DNA from: Polytrichum commune
Lineage: Eukaryota; Streptophyta; Polytrichopsida; Polytrichales; Polytrichaceae
Reading direction: 5' to 3'
Length of the DNA: 64,000 bases
Assembly (NCBI GenBank): GCA_950295325.1
Contig: OX485805.1
Location: forward strand, 37,809,501 to 37,873,500
This document shows positions 47,954 to 59,093 of this stretch, one piece after another (position 1 is the first letter of the stretch; each line of letters starts with the position of its first letter). The notes beneath the pieces were generated by a model. That model was not told the DNA's origin. It saw only the letters and a program-made list of their open reading frames with translations, and did no database searches. A program made the translations under genes and the position numbers.

Positions 47954-49123
47954 GAACATCCTCGTCTCCTTTGAAGCTCTCGGGGTCTTGGTTCCTATGG
48001 CATTGGGTCTACACTATCGAGGACAATTGATAATCCCAAACATGGAGTAGCTCCAAAAACTAAGTTCTAGGGGCACAGGAACTAGGCCGGTGGCACAATG
48101 AGGAAACGTAGGCGGAGCCCTGGGCAAATAGGGATCTGTGCCATGAAGGGTGTTAGGAAAGTGATTAGCTTAGCAGAAGCGTAGTTTTGAGATTAGCTGG
48201 AGGTTTTTAGAGACAAGGACGTATTGGATCTGTATACAGAGCCTAGATCTAGAAGATTACGAATGCAGGTGGAAGTTAGGCGATTGCAGACGCACTGAGA
48301 TACCTAATCGGACGGATGCAGGCGACGCACAAGGAAGGGTGGAGATAACACAACCAAAACCAATGGGGGAGGGGCGACAGATGGCGACGTTCGTGGATAA
48401 AGTGCGGTCTGGTGGAGGGATGAGATTCGACCCCCTCCTCGAAGAAAAAGGGGATGGATAGCGGGGGAGGATCCGAAGCGTGATGAAGAAATGACGGAAG
48501 CTGTGATCGAAGCCCTTGCCGAAGTAAGTCAACAGATCTGGGAAGGCCAACTCAACCCTTTCAAAGAACAAGTTGGTGAGATTCTCCCAACAAACATGGA
48601 AAGAAACTTTAGTGGCTTCTTGGTTAGAAAGGATGCCATTGCCTTTAAAGTAGATTCGGTGAAAGTAAAAGCCCGCATTGCACTTTTGAAAGAACAACTT
48701 TTGATTGCAAAGTTTGTAGGCCCAAAACCTTCCTCCCAAGATCTGGAAAGATGGCTGCAAGATCTAAACCAAAAACTAAGAGGAAGTGAGTTAGACTTTT
48801 GTATGAATGTGGGTAAGGGGTTTTTCTTCCTCAAAGGACAAGATTCGGATGCACTTAACAATGCCTTGATGTTATCACCATACAAATCGAAATGGGGAAC
48901 ATGCATGATTTAAAGTTGGGTACCGGGATTCAATCCGGACAACCCTAGCAACCTTGCCTTCCCCACATGGGTTGCCTTGAGGAAACTCCCCTTTGAACAT
49001 CATGATCAAGCACTTGCCATAGCGGCAACATTAGGAGAGGTCATAGGCATAGACACAATGAATGAAACCGCCAAGGATCCTAGATTTTGTGTGAATCTCA
49101 TGGTTACCAAGGGGTGGGTGACA

Positions 49124-50618
49124 GATAGATAGATAGAAACTCCGGTCCCTTTTAGGGGCCGGCGTGAATAGAGTGTCCGTTCGTAATGCCAACAACCCGA
49201 TGCCCACAGGACATGGGGAAGTTGGGACAAAACTACTCTCCTCTTTCGAGGATGGACACTATAGTAACCGAGAAACAAATAACGTGGGCCGATCATGGCC
49301 CACGGCGGTGCATGCCTTTTAGGTATAATTAGTGTTTTTGTTATGAGAGTGAACGCCAAGTCATGATTCCTCGGTTGGTTGTGGGAGGATGTTTGAGTTA
49401 AGACGTTCCGGGTTCGATTTCAGTCGAGTCCGTATGATCGTCTAAAATGTAACGCGTGACTTGGTGCTGCAAGTGAGTAAAAGGCAGGAAATTTGTACCA
49501 ACCAACCGGCACCAATCCCTCATTCTGAGCTGTAAATATATACTAAATATTATATAAGTTTTTTGGGTTTTATGGAGGGTCTAAGTTTTGGGGGAGCGGT
49601 TGGTGGTTCTCAATTCCCCTCTTATGGAGGAGGATGGACATGGCATATTGTATTGCAATGGTATTAATGTTTTTAAAGGTATTTTTGATGGTAACCAGGG
49701 GTATTTTGAGATTTTCTTCTAGTATTTTCATAGATGGGATGTGGGCCGTAGCTCGGGCCCCAGCTGTGATGACAATAAGTGGTTCGATTTTCCATCCTCT
49801 GGAAGCGATACTCTCAATCAAAGGTTTGTATTTGTTGTTTTTTGCTTCTATTGTTTCTGGGGAAAATCTGTCGTTACAATATGTGAATTCAATAAATTGT
49901 ATGGTGAGGTTAGGGTCAATGTCAATGGGAGGGTCATTTTGATATGGTAATCCTTTAACGCAAAGTATATCAGGTCGAAATCTTGCGTTGCAATGACATC
50001 TTTGTGTGTTACATGTGCAGGGGAGTAGCCATTTGGGGACTGTATTTTCTTGGGGGTTATTATTGAAGGTACCGGCATTCATGAGAGTAAAACATCGGGA
50101 TTTTTTGGACGAGATTAGAAGCTTCCTAATTTCTCCGACTGCTTTGTTATGTCTTTTAATTCGTAGTGAGTGTATATGTTGTTGGTTGCATTTCAGTAGA
50201 ACATGTAGCCAAGTGTCTGGATCGTTTGAATTGCATATAGGGCATGTGATAGAGGGGTACCTCTGGTGACCGAAGAACATTTGTTTTCTAGCATTACCCA
50301 TGTATGTTCCTGTGCGGAATTTAATAAGGCAAGATTTTTGTTTGTCTGTGATTAAGGGATTTGTCCAGAATTCGTTGGACAGTTCTTTGTCAATGTCTAT
50401 ATTTTCTGTCCATTTACACGTGTTGGGGGTTTGTGTGGCCATGATTGCTATATTGGTTTCCCTATCATATTTTTTAATTTGTTTTTCTAAGAATCTTACT
50501 GGGCCTTTGTCTGGGACGTCTGCCATCGAGGCCCAGACGTCCTTTTGGTAATAGTACGGGATGGCGTGGGCATGTTCGTATGGGTGGATGGCAATTCTGT
50601 GTTCTAATTCTAACCCGT
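49124..50618 (-). mobile_element. 5'-truncated RLE-type LINE nested in ORF1
   Basis: Inserted on the minus strand with an exact 11-bp target duplication, GGTGGGTGACA (49113-49123 and 50619-50629). The 3' end (49124) is a CTAT microsatellite tail, GATAGATAGATAG on the plus strand. Next to it CCGGTCCCTTTTAGGGGCCGG forms, apart from one wobble pair, a stem-loop. The 5' end is cut inside the coding region. A 77-bp copy of the same 3' end lies at 38049. Confidence 0.92.
49570..50526 (-). CDS. C-terminal part of a reverse transcriptase: zinc finger and restriction-like endonuclease
   Basis: This 318-codon frame has no stops. It stays open upstream to the truncation point at 50618, so about 348 residues remain of a larger polyprotein. 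Features in order: C-X2-C-X9-H-X4-C (CPICNSNDPDTWLH then VLLKC), the RHN motif (RIKRHNKAVGEIRKLL), and RPDIL. These are followed by FIEFTYCNDRF and EAKNNKYKPLIESIASRGWK. This CCHC, RHN, RPD, D/E and K order is characteristic of the endonuclease of R2, CRE, NeSL and Dualen-type LINEs, which nicks the target DNA. It is not the APE type used by the surrounding LINE. The RT domain was lost by truncation. The first ATG is arbitrary. The intact frame implies a recent insertion. Confidence 0.82.
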   Translation of the reverse strand: MADVPDKGPVRFLEKQIKKYDRETNIAIMATQTPNTCKWTENIDIDKELSNEFWTNPLITDKQKSCLIKFRTGTYMGNARKQMFFGHQRYPSITCPICNSNDPDTWLHVLLKCNQQHIHSLRIKRHNKAVGEIRKLLISSKKSRCFTLMNAGTFNNNPQENTVPKWLLPCTCNTQRCHCNARFRPDILCVKGLPYQNDPPIDIDPNLTIQFIEFTYCNDRFSPETIEAKNNKYKPLIESIASRGWKIEPLIVITAGARATAHIPSMKILEENLKIPLVTIKNTFKNINTIAIQYAMSILLHKRGIENHQPLPQNLDPP

Positions 50619-52462
50619 GGTGGGTGACAAGTATAGATCTGGAATCGGAGGATGGAACACTCCCACTCCAAAAAGTTTTAGTGGATTATGATAGGCTTCC
50701 GATGAGATGCAAAGCTTGTCAAAGCTGGAAGCATAGAGTTAGAGATTGTAATGAGACCCAAAAGAGGTATGGAAGGGGTGGAAGGAAACCAATGCATGCA
50801 CCGTACACATTCCAACAAGAAAAAGGGAAAAACATAGTTGTTGATGAAGACGGCTTTCAACAAGTTAAAAATAGAAAAAACACAAGAAGGAACATCTTCG
50901 ATATGGTTAATGATGAAGCGAGATCCAACGCTTATGCATTGGTGGAGGAAGTTCGGGCAGCCAGGCGTAGAAGCAAGCCACAGATGGGAGAGGGGAGCAG
51001 AAGAGGAGACGGCCAGGAAGACCGAGAGGAAGGAATCAGGCCGTATGAACAAGCTATAGACACGGTGATGCGACGAATGAGTGAGGAGCTGGCCGAATCT
51101 CCTCGGAGGGTAGAAGCAAATGCCTCTGCAGAAAGAGGCCGGGAGGGCCAGACAAAACTCACATCGGGAGAAAATGGTCGGGAGGCAAGGCCGGAAGAAA
51201 AAGAGCAGGGCGGGGAACCAAACATGGCAGGAGATTCGGTGAACTATGAGACGGAGGAAGGTGAGCTGATGCTGGATCGGAGAGAAGAACATCAAGAAAG
51301 GCCATTACCAGGAGGTAGAGGCGATCCAGCATCAGCAATGATGTGGTCACCCAGGAAAGTTGCAGGCAACAAAAGACCACTAGAAACAACTGAAGCGGAA
51401 CTCTCGGAAGAAGAGGGGGAAGAAACCGGCAGTGAAGAGGCCAAGGCCGAAATAGGAACAGAGAGATTGATGAGTGAGGCGGGGACCGACACAGTCCTAG
51501 ACCAGGAATTAGAAGAGCAGCAAGAGGTTGCGAACGCCGAAGAACAGGTGGGAGAAGCAGCACCAAACCTGCAACCAACATACACGGATGGAGCTCAGCC
51601 GCAAACAGATAGGGAGAAGACAGGGGAGGAGGCGGTCGAGCGAGGTCGGAGAACCGGCGGCGAGGTCAGACCGCTGGAGGGCAGTGAGAGGGGCTGGGAG
51701 GTGACTGGGAGGGGAGGAAGTAGCGAGAGAGAGGACGAGGCTGAGGCAGAGGCAGAACCAGCAACCCGAGAAGAGCGGTCGCCCTCCCAGAACCTAGAAG
51801 GCCAACGGCCACCTCGGGGACCCCGCTCACAAAGCAACCTAGGGGGAGCTGTACCAGCCAAGGAAGCGGACAACGGCAACCCAGCCGACACAACAAAGGA
51901 ACTAAGGGGCAAGGGGTCAACAGAAAACTCTAAGGGGCAGAGGCAGGGGAGATGGAATGGAGAATCCCACAGCAAACTGACCTACACGGAGGCGAGTATC
52001 TGGGAAAAACAAATGTGGGAGATCGAACCAACCAACTACCGTGCCATCAACAAGGCCCCGAGACTTGGTAAGTGGTCGGACTCCTACCCCAACAACGACA
52101 TAGACCGTATTGGTAGTTCATACCCGGATGCCGAGGGTCCACATACTAATAGACCAATGGATGTAGTTTGGGAGACACAACCAATCCCCAAAACCACTCA
52201 TAAGGGAAGCATGTATATAGATATAATGGCAAGCATTGGCCTAGATAGCCCCAACACATCCACAAAGACTAGAGGAGGGGAGAATAAAGAGCATGTCCAA
52301 GGTGCATCATTGACTAATACACCTATCCGGAATAATGCATCTAGCCTTATAGCCCTTGGGAAGCACATTATCACCCCAAGACAAGGAAAACTATGGGGGT
52401 AGATACCAATCCTCACTAAAGGGTGAAAGGAGGACGATCACATTTCTTCAAAATCTTGGTCT

Positions 52463-55400
52463 ATGAAGTGGAATCTAATTACACACAATATTAGGGGTCT
52501 AAATGATCCGGAGAGTATTGCAAAAGAGAGAGGTTTCCTTAGCATGATAGTACCAAAAGTGGACGTGGTAATGATCCAAGAGCACAAACTTAGAGGAAGA
52601 GCATTGGAGAATATAGGATCAAGGCTTTTGCCCGGATGTGCTAGTTGGGTTTTGGAAGCCGCTCCGGGGGAAAGGAGTTGGCTTAACCCTAATGCCGCCG
52701 GGAAAGGTGGAGTAGGCATTTTACTAGCTAACAAATACGCTAAGCTTGTTACGGCCACCGGGGCCCTATATGAAAATAGGATAGTGTGGATCAAATTGGA
52801 AGGAGTGGAAGGGGGGAATATTGGGCTAGCTTGTGTATATGCACCTAATATACCTACGGAAAGGAGACATTTATGGCATATATTATTAGACGCGTTCCCC
52901 AAAGATTGCGAATGGATTATTGGGGGAGACTTCAACATGACCGAAAGACCGGAGGACAAGTCACACGGATGTGGGAGAACCATTAGTGACTTGGAGAGTG
53001 ACACTTGGAAGGAATTTTTAAATTCCCTACAAGTAAGGGATGAATTCCTACACCAAGGGGGCCCGCGATTTACTTGGGACAACGGGCAAAAGGGAGTAAG
53101 AAGGAGACTAGCTAGGCTAGATAGATTCTACACACCATCCCAAAGTCAACTCAATACTCATATTACCTCCTACTTTATCCACGGATATACCGTAGGATTG
53201 GACCATGCTCCGGTTCACTTAGAGGTAAATATTGGTAGTGGAGAAGAACGGAAAGGGGCATTTAAGTGGAATACGGCATACCTTAAAGGAGAGCTAAGGG
53301 GGAAACTAGAGGATAGGTGGGTGAGCTTACCGGAGGATGCCAACTTCTTCCACAAACTAAGAAACATCTCAAGATTCTATAAACAAGCGTGCAAACAAAA
53401 AACAAAGGAGAATAGGAGACTAGAGCTAGACACAAAGGCCAAGCTAGAAGTAGCTATAGCCAACCTACATGAGGATGTCAATAGCTTTGAGAAACAAGGG
53501 GAGGTAAATAGACTTAAGAATACCATAGATAGCATAGAAACTAGGAAAGCTATAGGGGCCGCCATTAGGTCTAGGGTAAAATGGCAACAAGTAGGTGATA
53601 GATGCTCCAAAGAGTTTTTTAAGTCCGTACGTCAAAAAAACACACATATGGTAATTACGGAACTCAAGGATAAGCATGGACGGATTTTTACCAAAAAGGA
53701 GGACCTAGGTAGAATTTGCCAAGACTTTTACCAAGACCTATATAGACATAGGGACATTGAGGAGGAGGCACTTCTAGAAGTAATGGAGGGGGTACCGGCT
53801 ACATTTACCCCCGCCATGAACGAGGAGCTAGTTAAGGAGGTTACGGAAAGGGAGCTACGGGGTGCGGTAAATTCAATGGCTAAGGGAAAGGCGCCGGGAC
53901 ATGACGGCATCCCGGTAGAGTTCTACCAAAAGATGTGGCCAACTATTGGTAAGGACTTCCACCGAATGATTATGCAAAGCATGGATGAGGGGAAACTATA
54001 TGAGGGGGTTACAAGAGGGTTGATTAGTCTAATACCTAAGGAGGGGGACGCCAAAGACCTCAACTATTGGAGGCCAATCACCCTCCTTATGGTGATCTAT
54101 AAAATCTTTGCCAAGACTCTTCAAATTAGACTCCAACCCATGTTAAGGGACGTCATTAGCCCGGAGCAAACGGCGTTCTTACCTCTTAGGTTTATACTAG
54201 ATAATATTGTTCTTACCCAAGAGACCCTTCATTGGGCCAAAACTTCTAAGCAACCCTCAATCTTTCTAAAACTAGACTTCTCTAAAGCATATGACAAGGT
54301 GTCTTGGCGCTTTCTCTTTTGTGTAATGAAGGCTATGAATATTGATGAGGTGTTCATAAGATGGGTAAAACTACTTTTTACCCATGCATCCGCGGCGGTT
54401 AACCTTAATGGTAACCCCGGGGGGAACTTCAAAATTGAAAGGGGAGTGAAACAAGGGTGTCCACTAGCCCCCTACCTTATCCTAATTGTGGGTGAGATTC
54501 TTACCCACGTAATAAAAAAGGCGGTGGCGGAGGGTAGGCTCAAAGGAGTTTACCTACCCGGGGGGAAAAAGCAACAAAGCATATCCCAATATGCGGATGA
54601 TTCCTCATTCATGGTAAGAGGCACCAAAGAGGACGTAGACGAGCTTGTGAGGTTGCTTGAAACATTTAGCAAGGCGTCCGGAATGGAGATCAATTGGGAG
54701 AAGTCGAGCGCTTATTGGTTCGACAAATACACTCACAAGCCGGATTGGCTTCTCGGCTACAATTGGAAATGGGCGGAGGAAGGCGACCTCTCCAAATTGC
54801 TAGGTACACCTTTTGGCCTAAATCTCAACACTAGAAATATTGACCAATTTCTTTATAACAAAATAAAAAAGAAGTTAGAGTATTGGAGTGGCATGAAGTT
54901 AACCCTAGCCGGTAGAATTGTAATATGTAACCAAATGCTACTCTCAACACTAATATGGTTCTTTATCACGGTATGGGGAGGGTCCAACAAGATCTTAAGG
55001 AAAATTCGGGGGGCAATTAGGAATTACATGTGGTCCGGCAAGGAGCAACTAATCCGGACTAGGGTTAGTTGGCAAGAGTGTTGTAGAAAGAAGAAATATG
55101 GAGGGTTGGGCCTTGTAGACCCGGAAGAAGCTAAAACTAGCCTCTTGTGCAAGTGGATAGTCAAAGCAATGGAACCCGGAGAATCCAACCTCCAAATCAT
55201 GCTAAGGTATAGGCTTGCAAGATTTAACCCACAAAGAGGACGGAGTTGGGGAGTGGACCTTGAATGGTTCACTAGCAAACAACATCAAGGGTTCTCCGGG
55301 TCTAAAGTGTGGGGCCACATTAGTAAGGCATGGAAATGCATGTCAAAGAGCATTTACCAACTCCCGCCACGCACTAGGATGGAGCTTCTACACTCTAACA

Positions 55401-56731
55401 TTTGGTGGTTGGACGGGGTCGAGCTACTCAAAAAGGGCTTCCCATATACTAAGGGCTTGGAGCTCTACCGCCAAGGCATTAGGAGCGTGGACGATGTGTG
55501 GGACAACGGTAAAAAATAATTCCTAACTTGGGCCGAAGCACAAGAGAAGTTCCAACTCAAACCAACCGACGAGCGTGATTGGGAGGGAATTACGAGTAAG
55601 CTCTCGGAGGAGTGGAGAGGGAAGCTTGAAGATGACTCGGACGACACCCACCCCGGAATGTGGCTTGGACTATATGAGATGGGCAAGGAGGACCCCACGC
55701 TAGTGGTAAGATGCGAGTCGGAGTTTACCCCCCCTTGCTTCCAACTCTATACTTTGACCTTACCCATTCCATCCAAATGTTTTACCGTAGGCACCTACTC
55801 TAGATGCCTTAGAGAATGGGAACATCCGGAAGGAGAGATTGAAGGTCACTTCCATGAGGTCAAAATTATTTACACCAATAGAGGAGCTAAAAAAGAAGGA
55901 GAAGAAGTGAGGGAAGAGGTTATTTTCTTCTACGGGAAAGTGGCCACTCTTTCTTGGGACCCGGATAGGTGGAGGTGGGGAGATGGTGGCCGGTTTCTAG
56001 ATTACACCACAAAGAAAGGAAGAGACATTCTTACTAGTAGAAGTCAAGGCTCCTCACGGGTGGCGGACAAGTGGCAAGGATATCTACCGGGCAACTATAG
56101 ATTCCAATGGTCTCAAGTGTGGGACTCGAACCGCTCCGGCAAGGAAGCGGCTTTCACTTGGTCGATTTGGCATAAGGCGGTCGCGGTTAATGAATGGAGG
56201 GCACGGATTGCCCCGGCATCCATTTCAAAACAATGCATTTTTTACCTCCCCAATACTAGTGAATCGGTTAAACACAAGTTTTGGGATTGCATCCAAGCTA
56301 GGAGAGCGTGGAGGTGGGCCACCTACATTATGCAAGAACTTTGTGGGGTGAGAACGGGCAACTATGATTGTTTTAATTGGAAACAAACTCTCTTTGGGGA
56401 AAGACTTCCCAAGAAGTATGGCCCCAAAATTAAAATTTGGCACCTTCTTAGGGGCATCACGCTTTGGGCCATTTGGATTGAACGGAATGATAGGGTCTTC
56501 AACCAAGAACAATGGCATGAAACACGACTCAAACACCACGTTTGGGACGAACTTATCCTCTACGCCAAGACGGCGTGGGAACGGGTGCTCAAGAATATCA
56601 AGATTAGTGCTTTCTCGGCTTTGGCGTTGCTCCAAGGGTTTGACAAGACTTGGGGGGCTAGGAATGTTCTTTGTAGAAGAAACAACCTCCACATTGAGTG
56701 GAATTGGAAAAAAAGTAGCTATTTTAGGTAG
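52463..56731 (+). pseudogene. LINE ORF2: AP-endonuclease, reverse transcriptase, zf-RVT; one in-frame stop
   Basis: A 1018-codon frame to 55519, then the same frame continues to 56731 after a single TAA (55517-55519). Residues 1-240 are the AP-like endonuclease (HNIRGLND, QEHK, CVYAPN, GGDFNM, LDHAPV). About 490-780 is the RT: LISLIPKEGDAKDLNYWRPI, KLDFSKAYDKVSW, GVKQGCPLAP and YADD at 710-713. LLGTPFGLNL, KKLEYWSGMKLTLAGR and YGGLGL follow. Past the stop lies the zf-RVT domain (FTWSIWHKAV, KHKFWDC). The catalytic residues are intact; the lone stop removes the last ~400 residues. It would nick DNA and reverse transcribe element RNA. The copy is young but probably dead. Confidence 0.93.
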
Positions 56732-57010
56732 GGGTTAGGGGGGCCTCTCCTTGTGAGGTGGAGGCCTTCTTTGGTGACTTTCATGTGGTTTGGGGGTTGT
56801 CCTTGGTCGGTGGGGAGGGGGTGGTCCTTGGTTGGGTGGGTGTCCTTGGTGGTTCTTTGTGCGGGTCGTTGTCTCGGTCGTGGCGGTGTTCTCACGCCCG
56901 AGGGGCCCGCTCCCCCTCGGTGTGGGCATGGGGGTTCTTTTTCTCTTGGTTTTATTCATTTTGGCGTTGGCGGTTGGCCTTCTGTCTCAAGGGGGGGGGG
57001 GGGGGGGGGA

Positions 57011-59093
57011 ACATATATCATTCAATACTGTGCGCAAGGTGTTTATGGAAAATGAGGAGACAATTGACTTTCCTAGGATGTAATCAACACGGCGTGTCAT
57101 ATTTGGCGTCGGCTCATATTTGAAGTGACGCGATTCTATGTCTTCTTACAGGAGATATAAGTTTTTCCCATGTGGAGTCCCTATTCTTGTATATTGTCCA
57201 AACAACCAACTTTAGATTTGTTGATGACATAAGGATTATGTGTCAAGTACATGTTGCATGGAATGAATCATTGCTGCTCAAATGTGTGCACATACAGATT
57301 CATAAGCCCATGCATTTCACATGTGTTTTTCATGGACCACTGAACTTGGAGATTGTAGAGTGTGGGACCAGAGTTCGGGAAGTTTATGAAGCCTTAGTGG
57401 CTAATTGCCGGTAGTTGCTACGAAGGGTCGGATTTTTTCCAATTTACATCGGCAAGAGCCGGTCTTTTGTAAAATCAATCGGCCAATTGCCTATAGTTTC
57501 ATATTTTCATTGGCCAATATCCGATTAAATGGAATTCATATCGGCACTAATTGTTTACAAAATGTATGAAAAGTTATTAGAAATCATTTCTTAGTACAAA
57601 ATCTTGAATAAGTGAAAAGAAAAGGCATGTTCAAGACTTTAAATTTGAAGAGTCAATATCCTTGGCAGGAATTGAACCTAGCAATGCCTTCACCGCTTGA
57701 AGGCCAAGGGTCCCCCAATTCTTCATAGAAGCAATTGGATTTGGTCATGGAAAGGTTGCATAGTTCAAAAAGTTTAAGGTTTAGGGTGCTTCCTCAAGTG
57801 CATCATCAGATGCCCCAAACAAATAGCGCTCCGGATGCTTCCGGCTGAAATCCAGTAACTCACAAGAAGAATCGGCTACATTTCCGGGACATTTTCTGGT
57901 CCATCGGCGAATTGCCGGAGGATTGAAATTACAGTCGGATTGCCATCCGATGGTTGGAAATTTGGACCGGCCATGAGGGGAAATCCATCGGCTGATAATG
58001 AACTAGCCGTCGGTTTTCCCTGAACATAGTGTGGGACATAAAAAATAAATTAGTATAGTACTATTTATGGATACATTTGTTCAAACTCCCTTTGTTATTT
58101 TAACATATTTTTGGGTTCCGTACATTTTGACAGAAGTCTGGTAAGAGGTAGTCTATTCACTCCTAAGATGCATGTGGTCGTGTTGGACTATGAATTTCAT
58201 ACATACCTGTCACATGGGGAGGCAGGTGGAACAACTGTCTCTTATTTGTTGTCATATTTGCAATGCGGTGTCCCTAGAGGTGGTTGTCACCACGTCTTCT
58301 GCTCCCTCCTTCAATGTTGTTGTCCATCGTCCCTGCTGCACACCAGGAGCAGATGGGCAAAACCTAGAGCACAAGATAACATAATATGTTCTAGCAAAAC
58401 CCCATCACAATGTAATGGAAACTGCAGTCCACAATAAGACCCTCCTGAATATTGTTTATACGCTCACCTGGGAGCATCCTTCTTCCTTCATGTTATTGGG
58501 TCCCCCCTGCCTACAGTGTGTGCGGCTACTGGCGGCAAACCATATGGAAACCTATGGTCCACCTATCTGCCGACAATATTCAAGAAAATGGCAATTATGG
58601 GAATAACAATTTCCAACTGCAAATGGCCTTGCCGCTCCATGTCATTCAGCTAGCACTGGACATATATTGAACATTACAAAATACAAGCAACAACCATGAA
58701 AGTTCATTCTACAACTTCAGCGACATGTTCTTGTTGTGAGAAATGGCTGGACCTGTATGGCAAGATTGCAATTGGTCGAGCTGTGTATTTGAATTTCAAA
58801 TTTCATATGATGGATTCAAAACAATGATCAAATACCCATAAAGGCATTGGATTATCAAAATCAACTCGATAATCTTTCTATTCCAGAATTTCCCTTGGAG
58901 CTTGAAGTGTGCACAGTGACATGTGCAATATTCCCGGTTAAACTCCACACATGCTACTTGTTGTCCGCCAGCGTATGTCCCTTCTGTTTCCCACACGAGT
59001 GTTTTGTTGACCCACACAATTTTGGCTCCTCCCCCCATTCGTTTGTTGTTGTGTTGCATCGGGATAGAGATGTTCGTTTCTTCTTGCCCTTCT
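57011..59093. other. intergenic, with clustered CGGC/GCCG motifs
   Basis: Between about 57395 and 58015 short motifs recur in both orientations: TTGCCGGTAG, CATCGGCAAGAGCCGG, AATCGGCCAATTGCC, CATCGGCACTA, CATCGGCGAATTGCCGG, TTGCCATCCGATGG and CATCGGCTGATA. Such clusters are typical of the sub-terminal region of CACTA transposons. An 80-codon frame at 57172-57414 and a 108-codon frame at 58111-58437 resemble nothing I know. Confidence 0.5.

Larger units (their letters stand above)
48491..52402 (+). pseudogene. LINE ORF1 (DUF4283-like plus CCHC knuckle), interrupted
   Basis: The N-terminal part (48491-49123) has the plant retroelement gag-like fold, DUF4283: ARIALLKEQLLIAKFVG, DLERWLQDLNQKL, GKGFFFLKG and WVPGFNP. 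The C-terminal part resumes at 50630 with PLQKVLVDYDRLPMRCKAC, a zinc knuckle CKAC-X4-H-X4-C (C-X2-C-X4-H-X4-C). A ~550-residue tail rich in Glu, Arg, Gly and Ser follows. Lesions: a TAA stop at 48911-48913 and a 1495-bp insertion whose length plus target duplication (1506 bp) keeps the frame. ORF1 proteins bind element RNA. The tail may be disordered. The gene cannot make a full protein. Confidence 0.87.
47954..57010 (+). mobile_element. L1-type LINE, near full length, inactivated
   Basis: ACATATATCATT occurs at 47942-47953 and again at 57011-57022, consistent with a 12-bp target duplication. Between them lie a ~540-bp leader, ORF1 (48491-52402, interrupted), a 60-bp gap, ORF2 (52463-56731, one stop) and a ~280-bp 3' region. 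Without the nested insertion the element is about 7.55 kb. It uses the usual L1 logic: an RNA-binding ORF1 protein and an ORF2 endonuclease plus reverse transcriptase copying at a nick. The 3' end is a run of 19 Gs (56991-57009), not poly(A). GGCCTC/GAGGCC near 56740-56766 can pair. The 5' boundary rests only on the short repeat. Confidence 0.85.

Noticed and set aside
48257-48906. Minus-strand ORFs of 125-167 codons in the LINE leader and ORF1
   Set aside because: Antisense of ORF1, which has clear DUF4283-like sequence on the plus strand.
50678-51975. Minus-strand ORFs of 97-205 codons
   Set aside because: They are antisense shadows of the Glu/Arg-rich ORF1 tail, giving Ser/Leu/Pro-rich nonsense proteins.
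56753-57123. Overlapping plus-strand ORFs of about 100-120 codons
   Set aside because: G-rich LINE 3' region with Gly/Val/Trp bias and a poly-G run; no homology.
57172-57414. 80-codon ORF starting MESLFLYIVQ
   Set aside because: Looks moderately protein-like but has no recognised family, partner exons or promoter; kept out of the gene list.
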